From Acanthochlamys bracteata (taxonomy: Eukaryota; Streptophyta; Magnoliopsida; Pandanales; Velloziaceae), in the NCBI GenBank assembly GCA_019914995.1, contig CM034126.1, positions 2,361,001 to 2,425,000 on the forward strand: a DNA stretch of 64,000 nucleotides, read 5' to 3'. The translations under genes and the position numbers were made by a program. Below the pieces are notes generated by a model. That model searched no databases and was not told the DNA's origin. It saw only the letters and a list, made by a program, of their open reading frames with translations. Of the stretch, positions 62,074-64,000 are shown in pieces. Each line of letters begins with the position of its first letter. The stretch's first letter is position 1.

Positions 62074-63465
62074 CTACGATCCAAATACTTCCTCGTTACA
62101 AACTGGGCACACCTACATTCAGAAACATAATACTCATTATAAAAATAAAAAAGAAGAAAAGATGGAGCGGGAAGTGCATTGATTCAATCAGTAATGCTAG
62201 AATATTGCAGAAATCTGTAGATACATGCTGCATTAGAGGCATATAATACAAGATTAGGCCTCACAAATGAAAGTGTAGCAGTAATACCTTCCTCATCTTC
62301 AGCCATCGAGTAACACAGCTTGAGTGGTAATGATGCATGCAAGGCAACCTGATTAGTTTATCTCTGTTCTTATAGGGTACGCAACAGATCACGCATCTAT
62401 AGGCAGAAAAAAAAAACACTTGTTACCAATACATAAAAAGTCAAAACAGAAAAAACACAAGTCCCTATTGCTAGATAAATAATGATGACAACGACAGCGA
62501 TAATATGATGATGAATATAAAACTAGTGCTTTAGAAAAAAAACTTGCATATCTGATGATTATGATTTTTTAGGTACCAATATATAAGTACTGGGTCATTA
62601 CTAGCATTCATCTGCGGTCATATATTCTAAACTATATCATCAGTCTATCTGTTCATGTCAAAGAAGAAAGCTTATCCATCATTGTTCTGTTTACGACTCA
62701 AAACACTTTGTTTGGAAATTTTCTTAGAACCACCCTTATCTTAAATCTTTTTATCAAGAAAGTTTACTTACTAAGAAATATGCATGAAGAAAGCCTATGG
62801 TAGAAAGTTTTTTACTGATAATCAATATACAAGGCTGCATCTCAGATGCTCTATGGAGAGTATACAAGCGTGACCCTCGTAATCCTTCACAGATAAAAAA
62901 TCGTCAAGACATGGTCCTACTACTAGGTCTGCTAACAACCTCTGACAGTTACATGTTGGTCCAATGTAAGATGCTAGAAATAGTGAAGATGCCTATGGAG
63001 TAAAGGACCATCGATACTGTGTTATGCTAAGATGTGTGAATATTCACATTTCATGAGACAACTACGGAAGAATATGTGCTTTCATTTGGCTGGCAATACA
63101 TAGGCTATGGATATGCATACACACACACAAAACGATACATCATCAACTTAATAATAAAATGTGATATTTAAGAAGTGCAATATATGCAAACAAAAGTTAC
63201 AAGACCTCAGAGAAAGCACATGTAACAGTTACAACTGATGTTCAATGACAGCACTAACAAGAACGAGCATGGCACAAAAGGTTAACTGTATACCAGAAAT
63301 AATTACTTTAAATCAAAACACGTAACAACAAAAGCCTTACTCCTCGTGCTTCTCTTTTCTTGAGAAGAATCCTGTTTTATACGTCTCTGTTGGCAAGAAG
63401 GATATAACATCATCTGGCAATCCTCTGCTTTCAGTACCTATAGCTTCGCCTAGCGATTGCAATTC
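62074..63465 (-). CDS. RING-type E3 ubiquitin ligase, BIG BROTHER-related (3' exons only)
   Basis: Three exons, 63465-63341, 62396-62288 and 62112-62074, join in phase and encode the last 90 residues; earlier exons must lie beyond 63465, probably past the window edge. The first visible exon gives LQSLGEAIGTESRGLPDDVI and LPTETYKTGFFSRKEK, which matches the segment before the RING in BIG BROTHER-type proteins. The second carries the RING start CVICCVPYKNRDKL, then LPCMHHYHSSCVTRWLK, and the third ends VCPVCNEEVFGS. Metal ligands C-x2-C, C-x-H, H-x2-C, C-x2-C are complete. BIG BROTHER limits organ growth by ubiquitinating growth regulators; the exact paralogue here is unknown. The residue after CVIC is Cys where relatives usually have Arg or Gln. 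Confidence 0.9.
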
Positions 63466-63762
63466 CTAAAGCAAGCAAACCTGGTTCAGTGAGGGAACAG
63501 TAGAATGATAAAGGAAATGATATACAGTGCCAGCAAAACAAACTGCAGAAAAACACTGTTCATTTCATTATCTGACTCTCTGAAATCTCCACTTCACAAA
63601 AAGTCAGTATACATAACTTAATTATCACAAGGCAGGTTACCTTAAAATGTAGCCAACAAAACACTCATTGAGTCCTAAGATCAAATACAAGGATTACATG
63701 CAGGAGTATGGGCAGGTCAACAATCAGATCAGGAAATTTTTGTATCTGAGGAATGCATTACT

Positions 63763-63888
63763 CATGCCTATTGCGTCCTTAGGGATGTGGAGAAAGGAGA
63801 TATTACTCATCAACAACTGATCCTGCATGCCTATTGGGGTCTTAGGGATGTGGAGAAATGATATATTACTAATCAACATCTGATCCTG
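63763..63888 (+). repeat. Tandem duplication, two 63-bp units
   Basis: 63763-63825 and 63826-63888 are head-to-tail copies, each starting CATGCCTATTG and ending CTGATCCTG, with about seven differences. It lies in an intron or upstream part of the RING E3 gene. Confidence 0.85.
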
Positions 63889-64000
63889 GAAGCACCTTCA
63901 ATAAACCTTCTACATAGCTGCCATGTGGCATATTCCTTCTCTACTCTCTCATAACACCAAAAAATGGAGGCAACTAGATTGACTCAAAAAGATTCTTAAA

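Overview
The window is nuclear DNA of a eudicot plant. It holds intron-rich genes with GT-AG splice sites, plant-only proteins (PMEI-pectinesterase, PMEI, F-box PP2-A13, a chloroplast EF-G with a transit-like leader) and AT-rich intergenic DNA full of MITE-like elements. The species cannot be named from sequence alone. I rebuilt gene models by reading splice sites and checking phase across every junction.

Layout: 2.3-4.0 kb, a two-exon pectinesterase (-). 4.4 kb, a broken tRNA-Asn. 5.4-20.1 kb, a 17-exon tubulin-folding cofactor D gene (-). 20.4-23.5 kb, a seven-exon Hsp70-Hsp90 organizing protein gene (+), head-to-head with cofactor D across a 341-bp shared promoter. 24.7-29.9 kb, a four-exon chloroplast EF-G gene (+) with three one-base reading-frame breaks. 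30.7-32.5 kb, a six-exon small four-helix membrane protein of the GTDGSDF/Jagunal-like type (-). 32.6-33.4 kb, an inverted duplicate of the 3' end of that gene, placed just upstream of its start codon and ending in degenerate telomere-like repeats. 34.5-37.3 kb, two leader-like GC-rich patches (-). 38.8-39.3 kb, a one-exon PMEI gene (+) that lacks the N-terminal hairpin. 43.4-46.6 kb, a three-exon F-box PP2-A13 gene (-). 46.9-56.1 kb, gene-poor AT-rich DNA with many MITE remnants. 57-61 kb, a poorly resolved minus-strand transcription unit with E2F-like sites at its start. 62.1-63.5 kb, the 3' exons of a BIG BROTHER-type RING E3 ligase gene (-) that runs off the right edge.

Functional themes: cell-wall pectin control (pectinesterase and a separate PMEI), protein folding (cofactor D and HOP share a promoter region), plastid translation (EF-G) and ubiquitin signalling (F-box PP2, RING E3). 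These are mostly independent housekeeping genes and do not form a cluster pathway.

The most unusual items are: the inverted partial duplication beside the Jagunal-like gene, with the telomere-like tract at its outer edge; the EF-G gene whose P-loop segment is out of frame between two compensating indels; the PMEI without its first disulfide hairpin; a very short retroelement tail with clean target-site duplications inside a cofactor D intron; and E2F-like sites before an unidentified gene. The EF-G and cofactor D frame breaks may be assembly errors and need read-level checking.
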